This document shows, piece after piece, positions 42,626 through 53,906 of a stretch of 64,000 nt of DNA. The position numbers and the translations under genes are program-made. Location: contig WPDH01000337.1 in the NCBI GenBank assembly GCA_019137255.1, forward strand, positions 1 through 64,000, read 5' to 3'. Position 1 is the stretch's first letter; every line of letters starts with the position of its first letter. Source of the DNA: Corinectria fuckeliana. Taxonomy: Eukaryota > Ascomycota > Sordariomycetes > Hypocreales > Nectriaceae. A model generated the notes under the pieces. It saw nothing but the letters and a program-made list of their open reading frames with translations. It made no database searches and was not told the origin of the DNA.

Positions 42626-44796
42626 ATGTCTGAGACTTTCGAGTTCCAGGCTGAGATCTCTCAGCTTCTCTCCCTCATCATCAACACCGTCTACTCCAAC
42701 AAGGAGATCTTCCTCCGAGAAATTGTTTCCAATGCCTCCGATGCTCTTGACAAGGTCCGATACAAGGCCCTGTCGGATCCTAGCCAGCTTGACTCCGGCA
42801 AGGACCTCCGTATCGACATCATCCCCGACAAGGTCAACAAGACCCTGACCATCCGTGATACCGGTATCGGTATGACCAAGGCTGTAAGTCATCATTGACA
42901 ATTTCAATCAACCTGTATCTAACAGTGACTAACTTCTATCAGGACCTCGTCAACAACCTTGGAACGATTGCCCGCTCTGGCACTAAGCAGTTCATGGAGG
43001 CCCTCACTGCTGGCGCTGATGTTTCCATGATCGGCCAGTTCGGTGTCGGTTTCTACTCCGCCTACCTCGTCGCTGACCAGGTCCGCGTCATCTCCAAGCA
43101 CAACGATGACGAGCAGTACGCTTGGGAGTCCTCCGCTGGTGGCACTTTCAACATTGTTGCCGACACCGAGGGCGAGCAGCTCGGTCGCGGTACTTCCATC
43201 ATCCTCCACCTAAAGGATGAGCAGACGGATTTCCTCAACGAGAGCAAGATCAAGGAGGTCATCAAGAAGCACTCCGAGTTCATCTCCTACCCCATCTACC
43301 TCCACGTCGAGAAGGAGACCGAGAAGGAGGTTCCCGATGAGGACGCCGATGTCGAGGAGGTGACTGACGACGCCGACGACAAGAAGCCCAAGATCGAGGA
43401 GGTCGATGACGAGGAGGAGGAGAAGGAGAAGAAGCCCAAGACCAAGAAGATCAAGGAGACCAAGATCGAGGAGGAGGAGCTCAACAAGCAGAAGCCCATC
43501 TGGACTCGCAACCCCCAGGACATCTCCCAGGAGGAGTACGCTTCCTTCTACAAGTCCCTCTCCAACGATTGGGAGGACCACCTCGGTGTCAAGCACTTCT
43601 CCGTCGAGGGTCAGCTCGAGTTCCGCGCCATCCTCTTCGTTCCCAAGCGTGCTCCCTTCGATCTCTTTGAGACCAAGAAGACCAAGAACAACATCAAGCT
43701 CTACGTCCGCCGTGTCTTCATCACTGATGATGCCACCGACCTCATCCCTGAGTGGCTCAGCTTTGTCAAGGGTGTCGTCGACTCTGAGGATCTCCCCCTC
43801 AACCTGTCTCGTGAGACTCTCCAGCAGAACAAGATCATGAAGGTCATCAAGAAGAACATCGTCAAGAAGTCTCTTGAGCTCTTCCAGGAGATCGCCGAGG
43901 ACAAGGAGCAGTTCGACAAGTTCTACACTGCCTTCTCCAAGAACCTCAAGCTCGGTATCCACGAGGACTCCCAGAACCGCGGCATCTTGGCCAAGCTCCT
44001 CCGCTTCAACTCCACCAAGTCCGGCGATGAGCTCACCTCTCTCTCCGACTACGTTACCCGCATGCCCGAGCACCAGAACAACATGTACTACATCACTGGT
44101 GAGTCGATCAAGGCCGTCTCCAAGTCGCCCTTCCTCGACACTCTCAAGGACAAGGGCTTCGAGGTTCTCTTCCTCGTCGACCCCATTGATGAGTACGCCA
44201 TGACTCAGCTCAAGGAATTTGAGGGCAAGAAGCTTGTCGACATCACCAAGGACTTCGAGCTCGAGGAGACCGAGGAGGAGAAGGCTGCCCGTGAGGCCGA
44301 GGAGAAGGAGTACGAGGGTCTTGCCAAGGCTCTCAAGAACGTCCTCGGCGAGAAGGTCGAGAAGGTTGTCGTCAGCCACAAGCTCGGCACTTCCCCCTGC
44401 GCCATCCGAACTGGCCAGTTCGGTTGGTCCGCTAACATGGAGCGTATCATGAAGGCCCAGGCCCTCCGTGACACTTCCATGTCCAGCTACATGTCTTCCA
44501 AGAAGACCTTCGAGATCTCTCCCAAGTCTCCCATCGTCCAGGAGCTCAAGAAGAAGATCGAGGCTGACGGCGAGAACGATCGCACTGTCAAGTCCATCGT
44601 CCAGCTCCTCTTCGAGACCTCGCTCCTCGTCTCTGGCTTCACCATTGACGAGCCCGCCGGCTTCGCTGAGCGCATCCACAAGCTTGTCCAGCTTGGACTC
44701 AACATTGAGGAGGATGACTCCGCCCCTACCGAGGCTCCCGTTGCCGATGCCGCGGCCCCGGTTGCTGGCGACAGCTCCATGGAGGAGGTCGACTAA
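42626..44796 (+). CDS. hsp90: Heat shock protein 90, cytosolic chaperone
   Basis: ATP-driven chaperone for kinases, receptors and other clients. Exons 42,626-42,883 and 42,943-44,796 (59-nt intron, GTAAGT...TATCAG) give 2,112 nt, 703 residues. The N-terminal ATPase begins MSETFEFQAEISQLLSLI, with the catalytic Glu in FLREIVSNASD (residue 32), then DTGIGMTKA, GTIARSGTKQF and the GQFGVGFYSAYLVAD lid. A long Glu/Lys-rich linker follows (about 215-265), then the middle domain with the catalytic-loop Arg in LNLSRETLQQNKI. The C-terminal dimerisation domain ends in MEEVD, the docking site for TPR co-chaperones, which marks it as cytosolic. Codon use is extremely biased to C-ending codons, as expected for a highly expressed gene; this also opens a 537-codon antisense frame that is not real. 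Confidence 0.97.
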
Positions 44797-45532
44797 GTGC
44801 GCATGAGACATGGGATACCACAAAAAGTCTACGGAGTTGAAGGGATTTCGGGTTTTGAGAGCACATGGCCTTTACGTCCTGGTTTTTATTGACGCGGCCA
44901 CGTTGAATGATGCGCAGCCGCTTTTACCATAATTCTCCAATCCTCTTGGAAGGGGGTGTACTCTAGCTAGCTCTATGATGATGAGGTAGATGCGAGAAAT
45001 GGAATGGCATAGAACAACCACGTTTGCTGTGCCGTTTCTAGTGAAGTTCCTGTCTAGCAACATATTGCCTCGTGAAGTCGTAATCTGTCGATCTATTTAT
45101 TCGTTCATGGTGACGGTGTGAAGTTGAAGAAGCTGCTAGGAGGAGCAGCACCAATGGCGGCGCTGTGTAGTCCAGCTCGCAAATTCCGGGGGTCAAGTTA
45201 GAAGTGAAGGTAACTCGCAACCATTGCATCCAAAACAGTGGCAAAACAGCCTGATTGTCAAAATCAACAAGGCTTACGCGGGTATATGTCTAAACAAGAT
45301 CGCTAGGAGACTGACTGGTCATGCCGATGTCCTTCCTCCCGTCCTCCTTTCCCACCGCCGTGCCCCCTTCCATGTATGTTTCCTACTGTACATGTATATA
45401 TGTTCCAAGGCAGCCGAACGCATGCCCCCGGAAATCTAAATGAAAGTCAGGATTGGGTATTATATGTAGATCCCCTAGCGCCGCCGGTGCCGGGAATAAG
45501 TGTATTCTATAGCGAGGTGTTCTGTGTCAAGA
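44797..45532. other. Convergent 3' region between HSP90 and the sterol O-acyltransferase
   Basis: 736 bases between two convergent genes. No gene is supported; it should contain both 3'UTRs. Confidence 0.6.
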
Positions 45533-47598
45533 CTAAACGAGGACGTAGAGTGCGCATATCTGATGGGTCTGTTAGTCAGCTGGTTACAGAGGGATGGATG
45601 AGGATGAGGAGGGAAACGTACCAAGCTAAGGCCGAGGATCATGGAGCACCAGAAACAGACGTTGTTGAGGGTCTGGCGGCCGCGGACCCAGCGGGTGCGC
45701 TGGAGCACCACGATGGGCAGCTGGAGCATCTGGCAGACGAAGCCGTAGCCACGGAGCTTCTTGGTGATGCAGGCCATGACGATCTCGTGGCCGACGGCGG
45801 AGATGAGGAAGGTGATGACGGTGGCGCCGCTGCGGCCGACGCGCTTGCGGGATGCGCCGTAGACGTGGCGGCGGAGGAAGCTGTAGACGGGGACGTTCCA
45901 CTCGCGGGAGAACTCCATCCAGTCGGTCGAGTTCCACCAGTCCGAGTAGAAGTGGCGGTCGCCGAAGCAGGTGATCTCGGCGAAGGCGCCGAGGACGTAC
46001 TCGAAGATGACGAGGAAGACGAGGAGGAAGGTGAGCATAAAGGGGAAGAGCAGCCACGAGATGGTCTCGGCGAGGATGAGGGCCGACTCGGAGACGGAGG
46101 AGACGGCGGGGACGGCGTCGAGGCGGGTGGAGGCGTCGACGAGGACGGGCAGGATGAACTCCTCGGAGATGATGGTCAGCAGGAAGATGCAGCCAAATGT
46201 GGCGACGATCTTGGCGATGAGCGCCGTCCAGTTGACGGCGGAGGTGCGTGGGTACTCGATTTCGTAGCACAGGGTCGGACACAGGATGTAGTCGCAGTAG
46301 TTGTGCCAGGTGAGGTTGTGGGGGTACGTGACATTGCCCATGGGGCTGGTCAGCTCGCGGGCGAGGTTCTCACGGAGGGTTTCGACCTCGTCGCCGCTGG
46401 TGTTTGCGCTGGCGTCGGCGCCAGGGCCGGGGCTGGGGGGCGGCTGGATGTCGGGGGTGGCGAGGACGTTGGTCTCGTCCTCGTCATTGCTTTTGTTGCT
46501 ATCGCTCTCGGGGCGAGATTGCTGCATTTGCTGCAGCTTGTGGAGCTTCTGCTGCTGCAGATGCGCCTTGCGTCGATTTCGACTTTGCTGGCGGCGTCGC
46601 TTCTTGCCTGTGGGCCGTGAGCTCGAGACTTGGCCAGAGATGTCATCGGCGGCTTCGCCTTCGGGACCGTCGGCGGTGGGATAGAAGTAGGCAGGGCGAC
46701 GATCAGCAGCGGAGGCGGGGTTGTCGAGAGCGCGGAGTCGCTTCTCCGTCTCCGACAGGTGTCCATTGTAGAAGGCATACGAGTGCATCTTCATGAGAAG
46801 GACCATGGTGTGCAAGAGAAAGAAGACTTGAGAGGTCCAGGTCCACTCGAGGAGGAAGGGCACGGCTATCCAGAGGGACAGCCATCCGACTTGGAAGATG
46901 CTCTGGAGCGCCATGCCGCCGCGGTACCAGGTCATGACACCTCCCGCGGGCGCAGCGCGGGCAGCGCGGTGCAAGGGCAAGCTGACGGCCGTGGTGGCGA
47001 CCATGAGAAAGTCGGCAACGGCGAGGTGCCATAGCTTGACGGTGAAGAGGCTCCAGATCTGCCAGCGGAGCGGGTAGCCGTTGTCCTTCATGTTGCGCAC
47101 CATCGAGGTGAAGCCCATGATGGCGAGGCCGATCCAGAACAGGTTGAAGAAGCCGTGGAAGTCTCGGTAGTCGCTCTCCGGGTCGAAGTGGCTGACGCGC
47201 GAGGCGAACTCGATGGTCGGGAAGATGCGACGGCGCTGCTCGGCGCGGACGAGCTTGCGGACCGAGGACAGCGACTTGACGGACGGAGGAGCGTTGTCGG
47301 GGATGGGCGTGGAGCGGCCGCTGTGGGGGGGGGGAAGGAAGAAGCCCGAGGTTAGCTGGTTGACACGATGGAAAGCTTCGAAGGCTGAGGGGGGGGGTTT
47401 CTACCTCGTCATTCCACTGGCGGTCGTGGTGCTGAGGCCTTCGGCCTGGGTCAGGGCGAGGAGGCCGTCACCGTCGCTGGCGGACGAGATGCGGAACTGC
47501 GAGACCTGGGCGTGTTGCGGCTTGCGCGGGCGCGGGCGGAGCACATTTTCATGGTCGTGGGCGTGGCCAGTCGCCGTGGCGCCAGCCGACGAGCTCAT
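45533..47598 (-). CDS. are2: Sterol O-acyltransferase (ARE/ACAT family, MBOAT)
   Basis: ER membrane enzyme that esterifies sterols with acyl-CoA for storage in lipid droplets. Exons on the minus strand are 47,598-47,405, 47,320-45,622 and 45,559-45,533 (1,920 nt, 639 residues). The cytosolic N-terminus (about 1-115) is followed by FHGFFNLFWIGLAIMGFTSM and further transmembrane helices. A loop of about 100 residues (roughly 255-375) is basic, Gln-rich and then acidic. The family motif FYSDWWN is at 522-528 and the MBOAT active-site His lies in AVGHEIVMAC (His576). The last exon codes only ICALYVLV and stop, completing the helix begun in exon 2. Intron 1 (84 nt) has a weak GTAGAA donor and an all-C tract before CACAG; intron 2 is 62 nt. 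Which yeast paralogue it matches better I cannot tell. Confidence 0.88.
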
Positions 47599-48343
47599 GC
47601 TGGCAGCGCCTTGCGTGTTGTCGCCGTTCGATGCGGTGGTGGTGGTGGTGGTGGTGGTGATGCTTGGGGAGCGTTCGTGCGCCGGACAGGTGGCGCCAAG
47701 TACAAAGTCGTCTATCTAAAAGGTGGCAAGTCGCGATGAGGCCAAACGAGCTTGGTAGGCAGGTCTACTTTGCAAAAAGAAAACGATGGGAAGAGCACCA
47801 AGGATTGGTCCCCAGAGATGGTTTTAGTCGTCAACGATGTTGAGGAATTCAAGATGAAGAGGGAGAGGAACGACGTTGCCCCAACCTTTGTCGCAAAGAA
47901 GCAAAGAACATACGAGTATAGTAACCTACCTTATCTGGTAGCTCGGGTCCGAGTCGCGGAGCAGCTCCAGCTCCATGGACGGGCTCCGGACTGCACGTTA
48001 GCTCTCGAACTCCGGGCCGCGCAATTAAAGAACCTGAAGCTTGCTGTTCAATGGCCCGGCCAGGAGTTATGACGTAAGGCATCTGGTCCATGTATTTGGA
48101 GAATGGATTTGGAGCATCGTCATGCGGGTTCGTCCCCAACTGCGCCGCATTACGACGTGCGGGCTGAATTGAGCAATTCTATGGAATCCTCGGACACACC
48201 TGAGTCTGCGGCAGCACCGGTCTCCTCCTGGATCCTGGCGTTATCCACCCAATAGGCGAAGCTCACCCCTAAGCTACGTACCGAGCTTTTCGTAAATCAC
48301 CTATTTCTACCCTCATGTTTCCTGCTGGGCCGGCCTGATTATG

Positions 48344-48376
48344 CGAGGGATCAACGAGGGGTCAACGAGGGATCAA
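48344..48376 (+). repeat. 3 x 11-bp tandem repeat
   Basis: CGAGGGATCAA, CGAGGGGTCAA and CGAGGGATCAA stand directly head to tail with a single mismatch. Confidence 0.8.
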
Positions 48377-48554
48377 GCACATCCGGGACTCCACCTTTGC
48401 GGCGCAAACGAATAATTGCCATCCGATTACCTTTTCGAGCTCGGCTTCTCAAGGTCCTCCTCAACGAATGCGGCATTGTTAGTCACGGAGTCGCGGGGGA
48501 AATGATCACAAGTTAGGCACTGGGATAATCTACATGGAACCAAGCGATACATTA

Positions 48555-48561
48555 GGCTAAA
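48555..48561 (+). promoter_or_regulatory. GGCTAAA motif, candidate XlnR/Xyr1 site
   Basis: Exact GGCTAAA, 609 bp before the GH43 start codon. This is the known core of the Aspergillus XlnR and Trichoderma Xyr1 xylanase regulator site. Function here is inferred from the target gene. Confidence 0.45.
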
Positions 48562-48669
48562 TTTCTCATACGACAGGCTTGGATACCCAGATAATGTCTG
48601 CATAGGGTACACGTCCATGTTGTCTGCAGCTGCGGCGAGGGAAAAGGTGCCACAGGAATACATACACCA

Positions 48670-48676
48670 TTTAGCC
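48670..48676 (-). promoter_or_regulatory. Second GGCTAAA motif, inverted
   Basis: TTTAGCC on the plus strand, that is GGCTAAA on the minus strand, 494 bp before the GH43 start. It faces the first copy 115 bp away. Confidence 0.45.
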
Positions 48677-49169
48677 TACAGTTCTTAACCAGTCTTCCCC
48701 GTTAACTCAAGGAACCGGAGCGGGCACACCTCCATGCGATATCGTTACGTCTTGCTCCACGACCATGACTTGGTAATCATCATCAGCCCGGCATAATGTC
48801 TAAAGACCCTGACAACACCCAAAGGTTCTAGCCGAGCGGGGTTTCGTGGTCGATGCTGCATGAAAACAGATTTTATCCAGGCTCGGGGAAGACCCCTCTA
48901 GTTCCAAAGAGAAACCGGGACAGCACGAGACAGAAGCTAGCTTTGGACACGGAAACCCCGAAAAGTTGAAACATCTTCAATAGCCACCACCTGATTGCCT
49001 CGGCTGGTTACACGGATGCAGGAATCGCAATGGTATAAGTAGTCTTGGCTTTTGCTACATAGTAGAAGAGGGCGGGCACAGGCACACAGGCACACAGGAT
49101 TGCGTCTACTGTGCGATACAACTCCTAACCAAGATTCCAACACCTTGAGACGCTCAAGACACTTCAACC

Positions 49170-50906
49170 ATGCTACTTAGCCGTGGCTTGTTTCCGTTTC
49201 TTGGCTGTTGTGGCCTGCTGGCTCACGCCGGGCCGCTTCAACGCCAAGCTTCATATACCAACCCGGTCCTCCCTGGTTGGCATTCCGACCCGTCATGCGT
49301 CCAGGAAGACGGGACCTTCTTCTGCGTCACCTCCACGTTCGATGCGTTCCCGGGGCTCCCTGTATACGCCTCAAAGGACTTGGTAAACTGGAAGCTCATC
49401 AGCCACGTCTGGAACCGGGACAGCCAGCTCCCGGGCATCAGCTGGAACACCACGGGCCAGCAAGACGGCATGTATGCGCCGACCATTCGGCACCGCGACG
49501 GCCAATTCTACGTGATTGGCGAGTACCTCGGAACGGAGGGCGGCATCATCGGCGTCCTCTTCAAGTCGGGGGATCCCTTCGACGATGCCAAATGGGGCGA
49601 TCCCGTCGTCTTCCGGCCGAACCACATCGACCCCGATCTCTTCTGGGACGACGATGGAAAGGTCTACATGGCCACGCATGGCGTGACTCTGCAGGAGATT
49701 GACCTGGACACGGGCGACATCAGCGGAGAGCTGAACATATGGAATGGGACGGGAGGAGTCTGGCCCGAGGGTCCGCACATCTACAAGAAGGACGGCTGGT
49801 ACTATCTGATGATCGCCGAGGGAGGCACTGGCTCCGACCATTCCATCACCATCGCCCGCGCTCGCAACGTGACTGGGCCTTATACATCCTACGAAAACAA
49901 CCCGATCCTGACGAACCGCGGCACGAACGAATGGTTCCAGACGGTTGGCCACGGCGATCTATTCCAAGATGCCGAGGGGAACTGGTGGGGGCTCTGCTTA
50001 GCAACGCGCACTGGACCGTCGTCCGAAGCCGCTCCGATGGGTCGAGAGGCAGTCCTCTTCAACGCCACTTGGAACGAAGGCGAGTGGCCTGTTCTGCAGC
50101 CCGTCCGAGGCCGAATGCCGGGTAGCAAGCTACCGGAGGAGGATCGCAACGTCCCGGGCCGCGGGCCGTTTGTCTCGGACAACGACACTTACAGCTTCGA
50201 GCAAGGCACATCCGTTCCTAGCCACCTGGTCCACCATCGCGTCCCGCGAGAAGGCGCATTTGCCGTGACGGAGCGAGGCCTCGAGGTCACGCCCAGCCGG
50301 AACAACGTGACCGGCAAGCCCCTTTCCGGATCGGAGATTGAACTCAGCGGCCAGCGAGGCCTTTCCTTCATCGGGCGGCGCCAGAGCCACACGCTCTTCA
50401 AGTTCCACGTGGACCTCGTCTCCGATCCCCAAGAGGACGGCCAGGAGGCTGGAGTGACCATCTTCCGAACGCAGCTGGACCACATCGACCTCGGGGTCGT
50501 GCGGCTTCCGCAAGACTCCCAGACGGGCAACCAGTCCCAGCTCGCGTTTCGGCTGCGGGCAGAAGGCCCCTCTTCAGTGCCCGTAACACAGCTGGTCCCC
50601 GTCCCCGATGCGTGGAAGGACAAGCCGATCCAGCTCCAAGTCGAGGCGGCCAATGCTACCCACTACGAACTGTCTGCCGCGCCTGTCGGGGAGTCTGAGG
50701 CGAGGATGGTTGTCGGGGCTGTTTCGGCGGAAGTTGTGAGCGGCGGGCAGGGCAGTTTCGTTGGCAGCCTCGTCGGCGTGTTTGCAACGTGCAACGGCGC
50801 AGGCTCTGGGACGGACTGTCCTCCAGGCGGGAAGGCATACTTTACGAACTGGGTGTACGAGGGAGTGGCCCAGCAGATCTCTGCAGATGAACTCTCTTAC
50901 ACGTAG
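49170..50906 (+). CDS. Secreted glycoside hydrolase family 43 (beta-xylosidase / alpha-arabinofuranosidase type)
   Basis: An intron-less gene for 578 residues. A signal peptide (about 1-20, MLLSRGLFPFLGCCGLLAHA) precedes the five-bladed GH43 propeller. The three catalytic acids are visible: base Asp40 in GWHSDPSC, pKa-modulating Asp154 in HIDPDLFWDDDGK, and acid Glu200 in GVWPEGPHIYKKDGWYYL. After about residue 320 a C-terminal beta-sandwich of the GH43_C2 type follows. Many Asn-X-Ser/Thr sites fit secretion. Family members cut xylo-oligosaccharides or arabinose side chains of plant cell-wall hemicellulose; the exact substrate cannot be set from sequence alone. Two GGCTAAA motifs upstream suggest induction by xylan-type regulators. 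It is divergent from the ARE gene. Confidence 0.9.
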   Translation: MLLSRGLFPFLGCCGLLAHAGPLQRQASYTNPVLPGWHSDPSCVQEDGTFFCVTSTFDAFPGLPVYASKDLVNWKLISHVWNRDSQLPGISWNTTGQQDGMYAPTIRHRDGQFYVIGEYLGTEGGIIGVLFKSGDPFDDAKWGDPVVFRPNHIDPDLFWDDDGKVYMATHGVTLQEIDLDTGDISGELNIWNGTGGVWPEGPHIYKKDGWYYLMIAEGGTGSDHSITIARARNVTGPYTSYENNPILTNRGTNEWFQTVGHGDLFQDAEGNWWGLCLATRTGPSSEAAPMGREAVLFNATWNEGEWPVLQPVRGRMPGSKLPEEDRNVPGRGPFVSDNDTYSFEQGTSVPSHLVHHRVPREGAFAVTERGLEVTPSRNNVTGKPLSGSEIELSGQRGLSFIGRRQSHTLFKFHVDLVSDPQEDGQEAGVTIFRTQLDHIDLGVVRLPQDSQTGNQSQLAFRLRAEGPSSVPVTQLVPVPDAWKDKPIQLQVEAANATHYELSAAPVGESEARMVVGAVSAEVVSGGQGSFVGSLVGVFATCNGAGSGTDCPPGGKAYFTNWVYEGVAQQISADELSYT

Positions 50907-51720
50907 ACGGGATGTTTATATGTATTGTGAGCTATAGCACGCTTTGTTATTACTGCGACGTGAACTGCATGCGATGTGTACCGACTGAGAACCTGACGGG
51001 AGACGACGGCAAAATTGACCATAGGTGTTGCAGAAGCCCAGAAAGTCACTGTGCGGAATCAACCTGGTTGGTATTCAGGGGCTGTTGCGAGCAATGAGAT
51101 CAAATGCCGTATTAGTGCTAACAGACCTAAGTTGGTTTCATGAGCGCTGTGGACGATCTTACGGGAAACATTTCTTGTCGGCCGTGAGCTTTCCTGGGCG
51201 CTCGCGCGCGTAGTCTAGAAGTTAAAAAATGTCCCAGCATTTGCGCCAAGGTAGATACTCTTCCAGGCATGTAACCAGTTGTAGTATCTAACCTTGATCT
51301 GTGACTTTCCAATAACGTCTTTTTGGTTCCCCGCCTCGGAATTCCCAAGTGCCTTTCTCGAGGAGGCAATACGTCACACCCCTTCAGTCTGGTCGGCTGC
51401 CTCCCCAAGGACAATGGATAACCTTTCAGGGCAAGGCCTTCTGCTGTCTTCGGGGGCAATAGAAGAGCCATCAAGACGTGAGTTAGTGATGGCAGTGTGC
51501 TGTAATTGCCCTTCTCGGCCATCTGCTACTTTTGACACTGCCCCCGCCAGTCACCTTGAAAAGGCTCGACCACCCCGCCGACTTCTCCGTCTTTGGACTT
51601 CAACACACAACATTCATCCTTCCTCCCGAGCAGTTTTCTCTGATTCAAAAAGAATCCCTTTGGTCTGCGAAGGCTCTACCCATCAAGAGCGTCCCCGCCT
51701 TTGTTTTTTTCGAAGTCATC
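50907..51720. other. Intergenic between GH43 and the metzincin-like gene
   Basis: 814 bases. No gene is supported; it holds the GH43 3'UTR and the promoter of the next gene. Confidence 0.55.
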
Positions 51721-52972
51721 ATGGCCAACCAAACCAGTGAGTAACTGCGTCCTGCCCCCCCCCACCATGCCGCTGGACTGCCCCGCCATGGTACATTACG
51801 GCTATTTATGTTTACAATGCTTTCACACTTTCACGCCCATCTCAGCCGTGTCGTCAGACCGAAAACTCACCACCGTCTTCGTAGACAATGTCTCCCTGAA
51901 GGAGATGCCCGAACCCCACCTTGACCGTCTCGGCGATGACTACTCGCCACCCATTTACCCCTCCAAGCTCATCTTCACCAACGACGACGAAGACGACCTC
52001 GCATCCAACGCAGACTCTTTCGACTTCAGCGATGGCGAAGACGACATCTATCCCCCATCAGACACTGTCCCGACCGAAACATCCGGAGACGACGTGCAGG
52101 ACCCATTCCCCGATGACCCTCCGTCGAAGCCTGACCTGCCACTCCCGGACTCCGGGGACATGGTCCAGGGTATGCGCCGTGATGTCCCACTCTTTCCCGG
52201 GCCCGCTCCCGAGACGGTCACCGGCGGCGGCACCTCCCGCGCCATCGTTGGTTCGGAGCATGGCCAGAACCTCCACGATCCCGACAGCGAAATCGAAGTG
52301 AGCTCCCCCTTGCGCTGCGCCACCCAGTCTACACCCGAAGACTTGTCCAGAGTTCCGTCCATGGCGGCCAACCTCGACCCCTTCGGCCTCTTCGTCGGGT
52401 TCGGCTGCTACATCCCCCGGTATGCGACCGGCTCGACCATCACCTTCAACGGGAGGCCAGACGGCTTCCCTCCCGGGGAACACTACGCCCTTGCCATGAA
52501 AGCTCTCACCCAAGCGGCGGAGGAATGGAACAGCGTCAGCCTCGGCGTGTCCTTCAAGCGCGTCGGCGACGATGCGCCCGCCGTGTTCCAGCTGATCTAC
52601 AACGGCGGCACCGGCAACGTCTTCGCGCGAGCTTTCTTCCCGAACGCGGCGCGCCGGGACCGCGCGCTGCTCGTTTTCGCACTGAGCTTCGAGAGGCGCT
52701 TCAAAGCCTCCCTGGTCAACATCTTCTTGCACGAGCTTGGCCACGTCTTGGGCCTTCGCCACGAGTTTGCCGACACCCACGAGCGCCAATACCCGTCGTA
52801 CCCGTGGGGAGAGAAGAACGACCTGTCCGTCATGAACTACGCCCCTCACCCGAGCATGATCTTGATCCAGGAATCGGACAGGAAATATGCTCGCCAGTTC
52901 TATGCGTGGAACCTACGGTCTTACAGAGGCGTGCCCCTCCTTCACGTTTTTGCTGACGCCAATGCAGGATGA
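51721..52972 (+). CDS. Metzincin-like zinc metalloprotease with acidic N-terminal region
   Basis: Exon 1 (51,721-51,736, coding MANQT) and exon 2 (51,846-52,972) join over a 109-nt GTGAGT...TCTCAG intron to give 380 residues. Residues 6-190 are acidic and Pro/Ser/Asp-rich, with no domain recognised. The C-terminal half is the catalytic domain: ALTQAAEEWNSV, then the zinc site HELGHVLGLRHEF (His301, Glu302, His305, His311; HExxHxxGxxH) and a Met-turn SVMNYAPHP. This is the matrixin/metzincin pattern. No signal peptide is seen with this start, so it is either intracellular or secreted by another route. A longer frame starting at 51,701 does not begin with ATG. Substrate unknown. It lies between two secreted glycoside hydrolases. 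Confidence 0.75.
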
Positions 52973-53906
52973 CGGAACTTGAGTTCCATGCGCGAGGGGA
53001 AATATTGATCAGACAATAACGCTAGATTCATAGACAGAGCAGGTAGACTCACGTATGGTAGGTACCTAGGTAGATAGATACTATGTATGTCAATCATTAT
53101 AGATGTTTCTAAAACGAGAGTGGGTTCTACGTAGTAGGTAGCCGGGCGACATTCACGTTTCATCCAGCCCCTACGAGGTCATTGCGTACCCAGTACATAG
53201 CAGTCCCTTAATTAGTTTCTGAAACTCGCACGCAAATCCCCGTCTTGCCAAGCCAGGAACTCTAAACTCTAATGATTAAGAGTACTCGAAATTAAACCGT
53301 TCGCTCATCAAAAACCGTGAGGCCTCGGGGGTTGTTTTCTCTCTTTCGCAACAGACGGATAGCCTTGGCAACATGACCAAGAGAAAATGGAAATGGGGAA
53401 TGGAAGGCAAAAGGGAAAAGCATAGAAGTCCTCCATGCAAAATGCAAAGCTCGAGCGTCTTCCGTGTCGACAATTGACGTCTCCCAGGAACCGTTCGCCA
53501 GCTCTAGACTACCATGTAAGTTCCCAAATAATCAGTACCCAAGTCAGTTGGGGCCCACCAGCAAGCATGCAATGCAATCCTCGTCCCTTGTCTCTACCGT
53601 CCCGGAAGACTTCTAGAGCACGTTCCCGTACTTTAAGCTTTAGTCTTCTGAGTGCCGTTTCAGGACCCTCCAAATATAAACACTCGGTACTTACTGTGTA
53701 GTCGTTCACGGAGAAATAGACATAGATATTATGGGTATATATAACGCCTCACCCTTCCCAGAGTCGCTGCTTAGTTCTTCTCCAGCGCATTCCTTTCTTC
53801 TCCCAGTCCTCCGTTTCACTCATTCGTCCTATTGTCATCCCTTCACTTCTTGTATACCCTGTTGAGTCTGTGACCCATCCATCCATTCATTCCTTCATTC
53901 ACCACC
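52973..53906. other. Intergenic, GH131 promoter
   Basis: 934 bases. A TATATATAA box stands at 53,736-53,744, about 165 bp before the GH131 start, and is followed by a pyrimidine-rich leader. A palindromic run of TAGGTACCTA type lies near 53,060. No gene is supported. Confidence 0.6.
53736..53744 (+). promoter_or_regulatory. TATA box of the GH131 gene
   Basis: TATATATAA in otherwise mixed sequence, 163-171 bp upstream of the ATG, with a C/T-rich leader after it. Confidence 0.5.

Larger units (their letters stand above)
47599..49169. other. Divergent promoter region between ARE and GH43
   Basis: 1.57 kb. It holds a (CAC)n stretch just upstream of the ARE start, a 3 x 11-bp tandem repeat (48,344-48,376) and two GGCTAAA motifs (48,555-48,561 and 48,670-48,676). 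Short frames around 47,750-48,140 show no family features. Confidence 0.6.

Noticed and set aside
43210..44823. 537-codon frame antisense to HSP90
   Set aside because: It arises from the extreme C-ending codon bias of HSP90; the translation is Leu/Val/Asp/Glu-repetitive with no domain.
45376..46620. 414-codon plus-strand frame opposite the sterol acyltransferase
   Set aside because: Low-complexity Asp/Gly/Glu translation mirroring a GC-rich real gene; it also crosses the real gene's 3' end.
49371..49952. 193-codon minus-strand frame inside GH43
   Set aside because: Shadow of a GC-rich gene whose catalytic residues are all in the plus frame.
52058..52849. 263-codon minus-strand frame inside the metzincin-like gene
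   Set aside because: The opposite strand carries the complete HExxHxxGxxH site and Met-turn.
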